This document shows positions 1 to 10,068 of a stretch of DNA of 64,000 nucleotides, piece by piece. Under the pieces are notes generated by a model. That model worked only from the letters and a program-made list of their open reading frames with translations. It was not told where the DNA came from and made no database searches. Within the stretch, counting starts at the first letter, position 1. Every line of letters starts with the position of its first letter. Source of the DNA: Acidobacteriota bacterium (GTDB lineage Bacteria > Acidobacteriota > Terriglobia > Terriglobales > Acidobacteriaceae); the NCBI GenBank assembly GCA_019244045.1, contig JAFATF010000549.1, positions 1 through 64,000 of the forward strand. The letters are read 5' to 3'. The position numbers and the translations under genes are program-made.

Positions 1-794
1 CGCACGATGACGATCACTTCCCCCCGCAAGCCCACGCGTGCGTCGTGCATTCACCAGACCACGGCTCCCTTGTCACAGTCATGCGGCAGCGACTGGCGGC
101 GTAGCTTCATACTTACGGTAGCTTGGGGCTGGGCGCCAGCAGCGGCATCAAGTCTCATCGTCAGGCAGGTGTAAACTATCGCGCTCTTGCGCACCGAGAC
201 AGACACATCTCCAACAACTGACCTTGTTTGAACCAGGGGTCTTTGTGTCGCCATCGTTCGATCCTGACGCCCAGGGAGGCGCGCGATGTTAAAAGCGGGG
301 TCAACTGGCCCGACCGGAGCGCACAGATGCAAACTGAGAATGACTGGCGGACGAATTCGTGGATGGGAGCTGGGGACAATCGCGAGGAAGGACGGGTCTC
401 AAAAGATCTGCAGAACAAGATCAACAAGTGGAAGAAAGCAACGTCCGCCCTTGCAAATGGCGATCCTTGGCTCGAACACGTCCGCCGCCGTTACAAGTTC
501 ATCTGGCACGCAATGCAGCGGCACACATCGAGCCAATCGCGCTTCTGCAGCCATACTTCGGTAAAGGAACGCGGTACATGGAAAGCAGCCTCCATCCCAC
601 TTCGGGGAAAGGAACGGCCACGGATTAAAGCGTTTCCCCAGCCGGGCAGCGACGGACGCTTTCCTTGACCGGGGATCAGGTTCCGGAGGAGCGAGAGTAA
701 AGCACGGACAGCTGGCGCGATGCTTGCGCGTCACGCCTAGAAGTAGCTCGACACGCTCTCTAAACTGAAGCCGCGACTTGGCATTCTTGCTGGA
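1..794. other. Left-edge stretch with no recognised gene
   Basis: Several overlapping open frames occur on both strands, the longest about 146 codons at 228-668. None shows a recognisable domain, a good ribosome-binding site or a biased composition. I see no convincing gene, RNA or repeat here. Confidence 0.5.
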
Positions 795-971
795 TCAGCT
801 AATCGCCCGCGATGCTGCCGCTCCGCAAGCCGGACAACTGTGCAATTCGATGATGGTGCCATAGAACCCTGTTTCCGCCTTCATCGACGATGACTCGCTT
901 ATGATTGTTTTGTCCGCGTGGTGATTCATCTCGCCTCCGCAACGCGGACACTTTAATTTCGTTGCTTGCAT
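795..971 (-). CDS. Small zinc-ribbon protein (58 aa)
   Basis: A 58-codon frame starts with ATG at 971 and stops with TGA at 795-797. It encodes two zinc-knuckle motifs, CPRCG near residues 8-12 and CPACG near residues 46-50, separated by a polar linker that includes MNHHADK. Paired CPxCG knuckles are typical of small bacterial zinc-ribbon proteins of unknown role. It lies 12 bp downstream of the FMN reductase gene on the same strand, so the two are probably co-transcribed. The function is unknown; zinc binding is inferred from the cysteines. Confidence 0.6.
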   Translation of the reverse strand: MQATKLKCPRCGGEMNHHADKTIISESSSMKAETGFYGTIIELHSCPACGAAASRAIS

Positions 972-983
972 TTATTCGTGATC

Positions 984-1547
984 CTATATGGAGATTTTTG
1001 CCCGACCATGTCGCAGCGTGCGCGACATCCAGACAAGTTCTTTAATGAATTTGTCGATTCTGCGTATGTAGGCAGAGTCAATTAGTTTCCCATCTCTATC
1101 AAAAGCATTCTGAACGCTAGAGAAATTCACGTCCCAGAAAATCGTGACTAGGCCCAGTTCGCGCATTACTGAAAGAAGATTTTCAATGACACGAGTTCCG
1201 CCGAAGGGACCGGCTGAGACACCCACAATACCTACAGCTTTGTGTATGTATTCCTTGAGGCAGCTGTCCAGAGCATGCTTCAAAAGGCCGCTATAGCCGT
1301 GGTTGTATTCAGGAGCAACGATGACCAGGCCGTCGGCACGATCCATCTGGGACGAGAAGCCGCTGTCTTTTATAGCTTCACCTGCATCATTCGTCGGCAG
1401 GGGCAAGCTGCAGATATCGATGAGCTCGGTTTCAACTCCGGGGTGCTGAGAAACCTCGCGAGTGAGAAGTCGTGCGACATGTGCGCTCATGCGTCCCTTG
1501 CGAGCGGTTCCGAGAATGACCGGAATGTAAAGAGGGCGACTGGCCAT
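984..1547 (-). CDS. NAD(P)H-dependent FMN reductase family protein
   Basis: The 187-residue product has the flavodoxin-like fold of the NADPH-dependent FMN reductase family. The first strand and phosphate loop read PVILGTARKGRMS near residues 9-21. The flavin-contacting segment APEYNHGYSGLLKHALD lies near residues 78-94, and AGPFGGTR follows. Members reduce FMN, quinones or azo compounds in the cytoplasm. The substrate here cannot be told from sequence. It is followed on the same strand by a 58-residue zinc-ribbon gene after 12 bp. Length is normal for the family. Confidence 0.85.
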   Translation of the reverse strand: MASRPLYIPVILGTARKGRMSAHVARLLTREVSQHPGVETELIDICSLPLPTNDAGEAIKDSGFSSQMDRADGLVIVAPEYNHGYSGLLKHALDSCLKEYIHKAVGIVGVSAGPFGGTRVIENLLSVMRELGLVTIFWDVNFSSVQNAFDRDGKLIDSAYIRRIDKFIKELVWMSRTLRHGRAKISI

Positions 1548-1823
1548 CCGTTCTCCTATACATCATCGCGCTGCCACTTTGCCACTCCTCGTTCCGCTCG
1601 CATAAACTGCGGAGGCGAATGCCGCTTCCTGAGGGTGAATTCCGTGGATATCCTCCACCTGGCCCTGAGAATCTCCGTGGCACTCCAAGCTTGTGCAATG
1701 CGCCGACCGGGCAGCCAAATGAACAATGTTTGTTTTCCAGGAACTACACTAATCGTTCATTTCGTTGCTTCGCTAAATTGATGTTAAGCCGTGTGCCTAT
1801 TCGGCCAATGCCAGTCCTGCTGG

Positions 1824-4478
1824 CTAACGTTTCTTGCCCCTGCGTGACTCGCCGCTCTGCTGCAGCATCTTGTTGACGAGACCGGTCCAGCCGGTCTGAT
1901 GGCTTGCGCCTATACCCCGGCCGCTATCACTATGGAAATACTCGTGAAACAGAATAAGTTGACTCCAATAGCGATCGGTTTGGAACTTCTCCAGACCTGT
2001 GTAAACGGGCCGCTCGCCCTTCTCATCGCGCAGGAAAATCTGCGAAAGCCGGCGCGAGAGCTCGGCTGCGACATCCCACAAGGTAAGCATGTGCCCGGAG
2101 CCAACCGGGAACTCGACCTTAAAATCGTCGCCGAAGTAGTGGTAAAACCTTTGCAACGACTCAATCAGCAAAAAGTTCACCGGAAACCAGATTGGCCCGC
2201 GCCAGTTGGAGTTGCCGCCGAACAGGCCAGTGCTCGACTCTGCCGGCTCGTAGTCCACGCGATACACGTTCCCGTTCACCGATAACGTGTAGGGATGGTC
2301 CTTGTGATAACGCGACAGCGCGCGAATTCCGTAAGGCGATAGGAATTCGTTGTCATCGAGCATCAGCCGCAGCACGCGACGAAGCTGATCACGGCTAACT
2401 ATCGAAAGCAATCTTCGCTCGCGTTGGCCGCGAGTCCGCATGCAAGCGACATTCCCAATGAGATCCTGACGATTGTCGATAAACCACTCGAGCCGGCGTT
2501 TGAATCCAGGCAGGCGATCCAGCAGTTCCGGTTCGAGCGTTTCGACGGCGAATAAGGGAATAAGACCCACCATCGAGCGGATCCGCATTGGATACTTGCG
2601 ACCGTCTGGGAAACGCAGTACATCGTAAAAGAAGCCGTCCCTTTCATCCCACAGGCCGATGCCATCATTTCCGCGATTGTTCATCGCGTGCGCGATGTAT
2701 ATGAAGTGCTCCCAAAATTTGCTAGCTACATCTTCGTACGACGGATCTTCGCTTGCGAGTTCGAGCGCGATAGCCAGCAGGTTGAGGGTATACATCGCCA
2801 TCCAGCTGGTGCCGTCCGACTGCTCGATATAGCCGCCGGTGGGCAGGGGTGCGCTGCGATCAAATACACCAATGTTATCGAGACCAAGAAAGCCGCCCTG
2901 AAAGATATTCATGCCTTCGGCGTCCTTGCGGTTTACCCACCAGGTGAAATTAAGCAGTAGCTTGTGAAATACACGCTTAAGAAATGCGCGATCACCTCTG
3001 CCGATGCGCTTTTTCTCAATCTTGTAGACCCGCCAAGTCGCCCAGGCGTGCACCGGCGGATTTACGTCCCCGAAGGCCCATTCATATGCCGGTAGCTGCC
3101 CGTTGGGGTGCATATACCACTCGCGTAGCAGAAGCACGAGCTGTTCTTTCGCAAAAACAGTGTCGACAAGCGCCAGCGGCACGCAGTGGAATGCCAGGTC
3201 CCATGCGGCATACCAGGGATACTCCCACTTATCGGGCATCGAAATGACATCCCCATTGTAGAGGTGTGGCCACTGACTATTGCGCCCACTCTTTCTCTGT
3301 GACGGGGGAGGCGGGGTGCCCGGGTCGCCTTCCAACCAATCCTTTACTACGTAGTGGTAGAACTGTTTGGACCACAGCATTCCGGCAAAGCCCTGGCGCA
3401 TCACGTTCTGCGCGTCTGACGAAAGGTTCTGCGGTATCACAGTGCGGTAAAACTCATCGGCCTCGTTCTTGCGAATCGCGAATAACGGATTGAAGCCATT
3501 GAATGCGGCTTCGGCAACGCCGAAAAAATCAATATCGGTGAGGCGCAGGCGAATCGTGACGCTACCGCCGGCAGGAACTAGCGCCGGGTAGTGCGCCGCT
3601 GCCTTGGTTCCGGTGGAGAGGGGGGCGATCGCGTTCCTTTTCCGGTTCACGATGTAGTCGTTAATTCCGTCCTTAACGCAGGCAGAGGAATTTTCGACAC
3701 CGAATAGGCGTTGGTAATTGGTTTCGTTTTCCGTGAAAAGCATTTCGGGTGCGCCGTCGCAGTATAACCACCGTCGCCCTAAGCTAGGGTGATCTAGTTC
3801 GACACCGCCGGCGATGCCGCGCATGTTTGGCCTGCTACCATCGCGCCCCCATGACCAGGTGTTCCGGAACCAGATCGTCGGGAGGACACGCAACGGGGCA
3901 GCATCGGGACCGCGGTTCGTGGCCGTGATCTTGATGAGAATGTCTTCCACCTCGACCTTTGCATACTCAACGAAAATGTCGAAGTAGCGGTCGTCGTCGA
4001 AAACGCCTGTATCAAGGAGTTCAAATTCCGCCTGCTCTTTTCCGCGACGACGATTTTCTTCGACGAGCTGGGCATAGGGAAATTGCGTGTGCGGATACTT
4101 ATACAGGTACTTCATATAAGAATGCGTCGGCGTGCTGTCCAAGTAGAAGTAGTATTCCTTTACATCTTCCCCGTGATTACCTTCGTTGCCGTTTAGCCCG
4201 AACAGGCGTTCTTTGAGAATAGGATCGCGCTCGTTCCACAGAGCGAGGGAAAAGCAAATAAACTGATGCCGGTCGGAGATGCCGGCGAGTCCGTCTTCGT
4301 TCCAGCGGTACGTGCGGGAGCGGGCGTGATCGTGCGGGAAATGCTCCCAGGCGCTGCCATAGGGGCTGTAGTCTTCGCGGACCGTGCCCCAGGCGCGCTC
4401 ACTGAGATATGGTCCCCAACGCTTCCAATGTTTTTTGCGCTGAGCGGATTCTCGTACGCGCATCTCTTCTGCCGTCAT
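1824..4478 (-). CDS. Glycoside hydrolase family 63 / MGH1-like glucosidase
   Basis: This 884-residue protein has the aromatic-rich layout of bacterial GH63-type glucosidases. The N-terminus ([14 protein letters not shown] near residues 26-39) leads into a beta-sandwich-like region. An (alpha/alpha)6 catalytic region follows, containing [14 protein letters not shown] near 422-435, [10 protein letters not shown] near 525-534 and [12 protein letters not shown] near 765-776. No signal peptide is evident, so it probably acts on intracellular alpha-glucosides or oligosaccharides. The gene stands alone, with about 270 bp before the FMN reductase gene and about 490 bp on the other side. Substrate specificity is not inferable. 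Confidence 0.85.
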   Translation of the reverse strand: MTAEEMRVRESAQRKKHWKRWGPYLSERAWGTVREDYSPYGSAWEHFPHDHARSRTYRWNEDGLAGISDRHQFICFSLALWNERDPILKERLFGLNGNEGNHGEDVKEYYFYLDSTPTHSYMKYLYKYPHTQFPYAQLVEENRRRGKEQAEFELLDTGVFDDDRYFDIFVEYAKVEVEDILIKITATNRGPDAAPLRVLPTIWFRNTWSWGRDGSRPNMRGIAGGVELDHPSLGRRWLYCDGAPEMLFTENETNYQRLFGVENSSACVKDGINDYIVNRKRNAIAPLSTGTKAAAHYPALVPAGGSVTIRLRLTDIDFFGVAEAAFNGFNPLFAIRKNEADEFYRTVIPQNLSSDAQNVMRQGFAGMLWSKQFYHYVVKDWLEGDPGTPPPPSQRKSGRNSQWPHLYNGDVISMPDKWEYPWYAAWDLAFHCVPLALVDTVFAKEQLVLLLREWYMHPNGQLPAYEWAFGDVNPPVHAWATWRVYKIEKKRIGRGDRAFLKRVFHKLLLNFTWWVNRKDAEGMNIFQGGFLGLDNIGVFDRSAPLPTGGYIEQSDGTSWMAMYTLNLLAIALELASEDPSYEDVASKFWEHFIYIAHAMNNRGNDGIGLWDERDGFFYDVLRFPDGRKYPMRIRSMVGLIPLFAVETLEPELLDRLPGFKRRLEWFIDNRQDLIGNVACMRTRGQRERRLLSIVSRDQLRRVLRLMLDDNEFLSPYGIRALSRYHKDHPYTLSVNGNVYRVDYEPAESSTGLFGGNSNWRGPIWFPVNFLLIESLQRFYHYFGDDFKVEFPVGSGHMLTLWDVAAELSRRLSQIFLRDEKGERPVYTGLEKFQTDRYWSQLILFHEYFHSDSGRGIGASHQTGWTGLVNKMLQQSGESRRGKKR

Positions 4479-4965
4479 CGCTTGCTCCTATTTTTCTTCC
4501 ACGAGAATTCCGTGTCCATCGGGATCACGCCCTAATGAATTGTTTCTTGAAACCTAGCTGACCATCAGATTCGGAAATAACGCTGCGGGATACAAATGCT
4601 CAGTGTGCGGAAAAAAGTTGTTTTGCCATGCCCATCCGCGTCGCAGGAATGGCAACTGTTTGCCGGTGCACGATGTCATTTGCGTGCTCGTCGGCACGGG
4701 AAAGGGCGGCAATCTTCCGGCGAAAGATACTCGAGCAGCCTCCATGCCGGGGCCGGACGGGCGCGCAACGAAGTACTCCGGTCGAAAGTGGGCGAACTCA
4801 TCGTCGGCTCGCCTTTAAATATTGCAGTTCCCAGGACCAAAGCATTCGTGAGCAGATCTTCGACAAGTAAGGCAGATGGCATGGCTCCTTGGCTCGATCA
4901 ATGGCAGAAGTGCAGACGTTGCAATACGCCCTATGCTAAACTCCAGACGTCCGGGGCAGGGTTCC
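4479..4965. other. Intergenic region with possible zinc-knuckle relic
   Basis: The stretch separates the divergent GH63 and receiver genes. One forward frame (4558-4818, CTG start only) encodes GYKCSVCGKKLFCHAH near its N-terminus, which resembles a C2-type zinc knuckle. It then runs into a compositionally random tail. It may be a decayed small zinc-finger gene or a chance match. Nothing else was recognised. Confidence 0.25.
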
Positions 4966-5340
4966 ATGGCGCGAGAGTCACCTACGATTCTTTGCATCGA
5001 CGACGAGCAAAACGCACTCAAGATCAGAAAAATGCTGCTCGAAAGAAGTGGCTATCGGGTGCTCACAACGGCCGACGCCGCCACGGCCATAGAAATGGTC
5101 CAAACGCACCCCGTCGACTTGGTGATTTCAGACCACCTCCTGGTCGGGGGCACTGGCACCGAGCTGGCGAAGGAGATCAAAGAACTTAGGCCCGGTCTCC
5201 CGGTAATCTTGCTTTCGGGAGTGAATGATATTCCTGCCGACGCGGACAATGCTGATCAGTTCGTGAGCAAAATGGTAGGGCCAGACGCTCTGTTAGCAAA
5301 GATCGCAGCCATACTCAAAGCAAAAAAGGCTGACGATTAG
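4966..5340 (+). CDS. Single-domain response regulator (CheY-like receiver)
   Basis: The frame is open from 4876, but the ATG at 4966 starts directly at the receiver domain and gives a normal 124-residue protein. The acidic pocket ILCIDDE is near residues 7-13, the phospho-acceptor aspartate is in DLVISDHLL near 51-59, and the conserved serine (ILLSG) and lysine (FVSKM) follow. There is no output domain. The stop lies 10 bp from the stop of the convergent hybrid kinase, whose phosphorelay it may share. This link is inferred from position only. Confidence 0.8.
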   Translation: MARESPTILCIDDEQNALKIRKMLLERSGYRVLTTADAATAIEMVQTHPVDLVISDHLLVGGTGTELAKEIKELRPGLPVILLSGVNDIPADADNADQFVSKMVGPDALLAKIAAILKAKKADD

Positions 5341-5350
5341 AGGGTGCGTG

Positions 5351-8300
5351 TCACTGGCGAGATAGGTTGTGGGGGAAAAGAACACTGAAGCAAGTGACTG
5401 CCCTTTCCTTAACTTTGCAGCTACGAACACGAATGGTCCCGTCCATTTTCTGAATAATTCCACGACTTACCCACAGACCGAGACCGGTGCCTTTCTCGCC
5501 CTTGGTGGTGAAAAACGGCTGAAACAATTGCGCGACGTGTTGCGGAAGGATGCCAGTACCTGTGTCGACTACGTTAACTCTGATAGATGCTGTCGCTGAC
5601 CGATTGCGCTGCTGTGACGAGTAGAGGTGAACGCGCAGCTTCCCGCCGCTCGGCATCGCCTGCACGGCGTTGCCGATCAGATTGACAAATACCTGCCGCA
5701 GCTCGACAGCAAAGCCAAGGACCTCCCCATCGCTCGTGAATCGCTTTTCGAGAGATATGCGTGACGCATACAGTTGTCGCGCATAAATTTCTAGAAGATC
5801 ATCAAGCAAGCTCTTGAGCGACACACGGGTTGGCTGCTCAGATTGCCTGTAGAACGCTAACGTTTGTTTCACAATGTGATTCACGCGCGCGAGTTCGGTT
5901 TCAGCCATTTGCGTTAGCTCGCGTATTTCCGCGTCTAATGAGGGATGATTGCGCAGCAGGTAGAAAGAATTGGTCACCGCTTCCAGGGGATTGTTGACTT
6001 CATGCGCCAGAATTGCCGCAACTCTACCCATAGCGGCCAATTTCTCCGAATTGCGAAGCGCCTCTTCGGCCTGAATGCGCTCACTAATATCGGTGTTGGT
6101 GCCGAACCAGCGCACCACTTTTCCGTGTTCGTCCGTTAAAGGTGCTATTCGGGTTAGAAATGGGCGGAAAACACCGTCTCCTCCACGCAGCGGGAAAACC
6201 ATATCGAATGATGTACCCGACGCGATCGAAGCACGCCAGCGTTCTAGCACGTTCGGCAACTCCTTAGGATCGTGAACCGATTGCCAGCCCCAACCTTCCA
6301 TCTGCTCCGGCGTTGTGCCGGTATACTCGTACCAGCGGCGGTTATACCAAAAAATCCAGCCATCGGGATTTGCCATCCATGCCAGTTGGGGGATAGTCTC
6401 CGCAAGTTGAAGGAAGCGCTGTTCACTTTCTTTCAGCGCCTGAGCCGCTTGCACCCAAGCTGAAACCTCCTCCGCGGCAATCATGATCCCGCCAATCTCG
6501 CCGGAAGCGGTGTGCCATGGGTGAATTTCCCACTTGATCCATTGAATTGTCCCGTCGGCGCGCACGAAGGGATCTTTGTCAGAACGCAGGCTTTCACCCG
6601 CCAAACCTCGTCGATGTGCTTCTCGCCAACGATCAGGTATTTCCGGAAAAATTTCGTAGTGGGATCGTCCAAGGACGTTCCCCGCGAGGCCATAATCTTT
6701 GATCCAACGGTCACTGACAGCCAGATACCGCATCTGCTTATCGAACATGGCGATCCCGGCCGGTGCGTTCTTGATAAAGAGCCGCATCCTTTCCTCACTC
6801 TCGCGCAGCCGTTCCTCGCTTTCCCGCCGCACACGGGCCAGTGTGAGATGAGCGCTGACACGAGCAATCAGCTCTTTCGCAGTAAAAGGCTTGACCAGGT
6901 AGTCGTCCGCACCCCGTTCGAGCCCTTCAAGCGCGGCTTCCTCCTCCGCTCGGGCCGACAGCAAAATGATAGGAAGCGTACTAGTGGACACCTCCTTGCG
7001 AAGTGCTCCCACCAACCCGTACCCGTCCATCTCGGGCATCATGATGTCGCTTAAGATTAGATCGGGCCGCCAGTCCAATGCGCGTTCCACTCCCAATTTT
7101 CCATTCTCGGCGGTGCTGACTTCATACCTCGTGCTCAACAATCTAGCTAAGTACTCGCGCATGTCACGATTGTCATCTACGAGGAGGACCTTGCCTGCGG
7201 CGGTTTTCCTCGTGCCCCGAGGAACCAAGGAGGAAATTGATTGCACCGAGGGTGTTGCGTCCGCCGTGTATTCCGCGCGCTGCTCTCCCGGAAGCCAACT
7301 TCTTGCTTCAGCAAGGTATGCAGTTTCAATCAGTCCAGCGGGCACTGCGGAACTCTGGATAGTAATTCGGTTCTGCGGTAAATGCGCGGAGCCGAACGGG
7401 ATTGATATTATGAATGTCGTTCCTACACCAATCTCGCTCTCTACTGTGACTGAACCGCCGTGCATCTTCACCAGTTCTTGGACGAGAGCCAAACCAATAC
7501 CACTGCCTTCGTGTGTACGTCGTCGGGCTCCTTCGACGCGATGAAAACGTTCGAAAACATGCGCTAATTGCTCCCTCGGAATGCCCGTACCGGTATCTCG
7601 CACCATGAGCTCAGCGCAGTGTCCTTTCGCCTTCAAGGAGATGGCAATCTCACCCACGAAAGTCGACTTCAGGGCATTCGAAATAAGGTTCAAAACGATT
7701 TTTTCCCACATCTCCCGATCCACAAACACAGGCTTTGAAAGCTCTGGGCAATCCACGGTGAAGTGCAGACCTGCCCGCTCGATTGCGGATCGAAAGACGC
7801 TAGCTAGTTCCGTCGTGAGTTGCGCTAAACTGACTGGCTCGAATGTCGCCTCTATGCGGCCGGCTTCGATTCGGGAGAAATCGAGAAGAGTATTGACCAG
7901 CTTGAGCAGGCGAATCTCATTCCGGTGAACCATATTCAACTCTGCACCTCCCAGAGCGCTGTGCTTGCTTAGCGCGTCCTCGGTCGGTCCCAGCATGAGC
8001 GTCAGCGGGGTACGCAACTCATGACTGATGTTCGAAAAGAATGTAGTTTTAGCCCGGTCAATCTCTGCCAGTGCTTCCGCTCGTCTACGCTCCTCCTCCA
8101 GAGCGCGAGCATTGGCAATCCCGGTTGCTATGTGACCGGCGGCGAGTTCGAGGAAAGCACGATAGTTCTCTTCGAAGGCGATACGCGGGCTAATGCCGCA
8201 AACGAGAAAACCAGCCGGGAGCTCCTGCACTAGTGCTTTCGCGAGTGGTATCACCGCTGCTTGCTTTACAACATCGTCGCTCCACACGCCGGCAGTTAGA

Positions 8301-9172
8301 CACCCAAACTTGTTTTCAATGTCTCTTATGATTTGGAATTTCTTACTAACCAGTGACTCAGAGAAATTCCAAGGGTCTGGTCCGCCTTCATGGAAGTCAA
8401 TGAAATTGGGCGCGGCTTTGGTTGCAGGGTCAATTCCGATTGCGTTTATGAGCCGCGCCTGCGATGCGTGCTGATCCAATAGATAAATCAGAGCGAATGG
8501 AAAGTCGTAGTTGTTCTTGGCCAGAATGTCGGCAGCGGCGTGGCAAGCTTGCTCGGCGGTTTTCGCTTCCTCTAGAGTCTTTTCTCCTAGATCGCGGAGA
8601 GTTCTCAAGCGCCGCTCGCCGATTACGCGTGCCGTGGTTTCTGTGACCGCAGTGAAGACACCACCGATCAATCCCTCGTCATCTCTGATCGGGCTGTACG
8701 ACCATGTGAAGTATGCCTCTTCAGTAAAGCCATACCTGTTGACGTTCAACAGTCCGTCATCGCTCCACGTGGCTCTGCCTTCATTCAGAACCTGTTTAAA
8801 CATCGGTCCGAGGACATCCCACACCTCCGGCCAGATATCCTGTCCTCGGCTGCCTAGAGCTATTCGATCCTTGTTCTCGCCGAGAATTGGCCGCCAGCCA
8901 TCGTTGTACAGCAAGATAAGGTCGGGTCCCCACCAGATCACCATCGGGAATCTTGAGTTCAGGCAGATGCTAACCGCCGTCTTAAGGCTGTTGGACCACG
9001 TTTCGAGTGGGCCCAGGGGCGTGCGACGCCAGTCGAAGCCACGCATTCGCGCACCCATCTCACCTCCCCCGTTTAGAAAATCCAGAGATAAATCAGGACT
9101 GTTCCTTCCTGTCTCTTTGTTTGGGGAGAACAGCTCGGGGAAGTCAGACCGATCGATTGGCGGTCTTCGCAT
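5351..9172 (-). CDS. Hybrid sensor histidine kinase with two kinase cores (PAS-GAF-HK-REC-PAS-PAS-HK)
   Basis: The product is a 1273-residue cytoplasmic multi-domain kinase with no membrane segment. In order it has a PAS-like sensor (about 40-185), a GAF-like domain (about 205-360), HisKA with SHELRTPLT and His384, and an HATPase with DTGTG and GSGIGLALV ending near 595. A receiver follows at about 660-780 with Asp709, then two PAS domains (about 790-905 and 915-1035). A second HisKA (AHEVNNPLE, His1057) and a second HATPase (DTGTGI, GTGLGLWV) close the protein. It is flanked on the opposite strand by two single-domain receivers, which suggests a branched phosphorelay. The signal is unknown. 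Confidence 0.88.
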   Translation of the reverse strand: MRRPPIDRSDFPELFSPNKETGRNSPDLSLDFLNGGGEMGARMRGFDWRRTPLGPLETWSNSLKTAVSICLNSRFPMVIWWGPDLILLYNDGWRPILGENKDRIALGSRGQDIWPEVWDVLGPMFKQVLNEGRATWSDDGLLNVNRYGFTEEAYFTWSYSPIRDDEGLIGGVFTAVTETTARVIGERRLRTLRDLGEKTLEEAKTAEQACHAAADILAKNNYDFPFALIYLLDQHASQARLINAIGIDPATKAAPNFIDFHEGGPDPWNFSESLVSKKFQIIRDIENKFGCLTAGVWSDDVVKQAAVIPLAKALVQELPAGFLVCGISPRIAFEENYRAFLELAAGHIATGIANARALEEERRRAEALAEIDRAKTTFFSNISHELRTPLTLMLGPTEDALSKHSALGGAELNMVHRNEIRLLKLVNTLLDFSRIEAGRIEATFEPVSLAQLTTELASVFRSAIERAGLHFTVDCPELSKPVFVDREMWEKIVLNLISNALKSTFVGEIAISLKAKGHCAELMVRDTGTGIPREQLAHVFERFHRVEGARRRTHEGSGIGLALVQELVKMHGGSVTVESEIGVGTTFIISIPFGSAHLPQNRITIQSSAVPAGLIETAYLAEARSWLPGEQRAEYTADATPSVQSISSLVPRGTRKTAAGKVLLVDDNRDMREYLARLLSTRYEVSTAENGKLGVERALDWRPDLILSDIMMPEMDGYGLVGALRKEVSTSTLPIILLSARAEEEAALEGLERGADDYLVKPFTAKELIARVSAHLTLARVRRESEERLRESEERMRLFIKNAPAGIAMFDKQMRYLAVSDRWIKDYGLAGNVLGRSHYEIFPEIPDRWREAHRRGLAGESLRSDKDPFVRADGTIQWIKWEIHPWHTASGEIGGIMIAAEEVSAWVQAAQALKESEQRFLQLAETIPQLAWMANPDGWIFWYNRRWYEYTGTTPEQMEGWGWQSVHDPKELPNVLERWRASIASGTSFDMVFPLRGGDGVFRPFLTRIAPLTDEHGKVVRWFGTNTDISERIQAEEALRNSEKLAAMGRVAAILAHEVNNPLEAVTNSFYLLRNHPSLDAEIRELTQMAETELARVNHIVKQTLAFYRQSEQPTRVSLKSLLDDLLEIYARQLYASRISLEKRFTSDGEVLGFAVELRQVFVNLIGNAVQAMPSGGKLRVHLYSSQQRNRSATASIRVNVVDTGTGILPQHVAQLFQPFFTTKGEKGTGLGLWVSRGIIQKMDGTIRVRSCKVKERAVTCFSVLFPHNLSRQ

Positions 9173-9332
9173 GGTACCCGCTGAGGCTGGATTTAAAGCA
9201 TCTCAAGGGCGTGAGGCCCTGGAATATGCAAGCGAGTATAAATCAAGGTTGTTGCATACCGGTACCGCAATGGCAGAAATGGACATTATCACTAAGGTTC
9301 AACAACGGGTTGGTGCCGGAAGCGGCGTCAAC

Positions 9333-9354
9333 ATATGTCGTGTGTGAGACATAT
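9333..9354. promoter_or_regulatory. Perfect 7-bp inverted repeat upstream of receiver gene
   Basis: ATATGTC and GACATAT form a perfect inverted repeat with an 8-base spacer. It lies about 70 bp before the receiver gene at 9427 and 160 bp upstream of the divergent hybrid kinase. Its size and place fit an operator for a dimeric regulator, but no experiment or second copy supports that. Confidence 0.3.
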
Positions 9355-9426
9355 CCTTTGGGTCCACCGGTAGTATAGTTATGCGCGGTACTGGCGGGAG
9401 TGTTGCAAGAAAGGGTCGGGATCCTG

Positions 9427-9783
9427 ATGGCACGTAAAGCGTTGCTAGTGGATGATGAGCCTAGTATTTTGGTGACCCTCGGGCTGGTCCTCGAGTCCAA
9501 AGGTTTCGATGTGCAGACTGCCACGTCTGCACGAATCGCTAAGGAACATCTCTCCACAAGCGCCTTCGACCTGGTCATTACTGATCTTAATATGGAAACA
9601 CCTACTTCCGGATACGATGTAGTGCAGTACGCCAAACGGCAGCCCAAGCCCCCAGCAACGCTCGTCATCAGCGGCTTTCCCGAGGTACTGGATAAGTGGA
9701 AAAAAGAAGGCGCCGATGCAATGCTGCAAAAGCCAGCCGACGTCCCGGAACTGCTAAACATGATCAAGCGCATTTTGCCCTGA
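9427..9783 (+). CDS. Single-domain response regulator (CheY-like receiver)
   Basis: The frame is open from 9400, but the ATG at 9427 places the receiver strand ALLVDDEPSILV at the N-terminus and gives 118 residues. The phospho-acceptor aspartate lies in DLVITDLNM near residues 50-58. The switch residue is in LVISG and the conserved lysine in MLQKPAD. There is no output domain, so it acts by protein contact or as a phosphate shuttle. It is divergent from the large hybrid kinase and is a likely partner of it. The second free receiver lies at the kinase's other end. Confidence 0.8.
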   Translation: MARKALLVDDEPSILVTLGLVLESKGFDVQTATSARIAKEHLSTSAFDLVITDLNMETPTSGYDVVQYAKRQPKPPATLVISGFPEVLDKWKKEGADAMLQKPADVPELLNMIKRILP

Positions 9784-10068
9784 TAACGTTTGGGGGTGCC
9801 TGCTGTCTCTTCGCTCGCGCACCAGCTGACCTGAAGGGACCGCGACCAGGGAAAAGCATTTTCACTGCACCACTTAAGTCTTCTCGGGAGGTTCGTAGTT
9901 CGTTTTTGACGAGCTCGCCACTCTGCAGTGACTATTTTCAAGACCTTAGCGGCCGCGGGCCCCAGACAAACACTTACCGCCAGGGTCCATGTCAAATGCC
10001 GACATACGTCCGACTAGGGGGCAATGTACCGCAATCCAGGTATTCCTACCCTCGTACAAGAAGCGCGC

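Noticed and set aside
228-668. 146-codon forward frame near the left edge
   Set aside because: No domain, weak start context and three competing frames on both strands; composition looks non-coding.
9243-9995. 250-codon reverse frame over the receiver gene at 9427
   Set aside because: It is antisense to a clear receiver gene and has no domain of its own.
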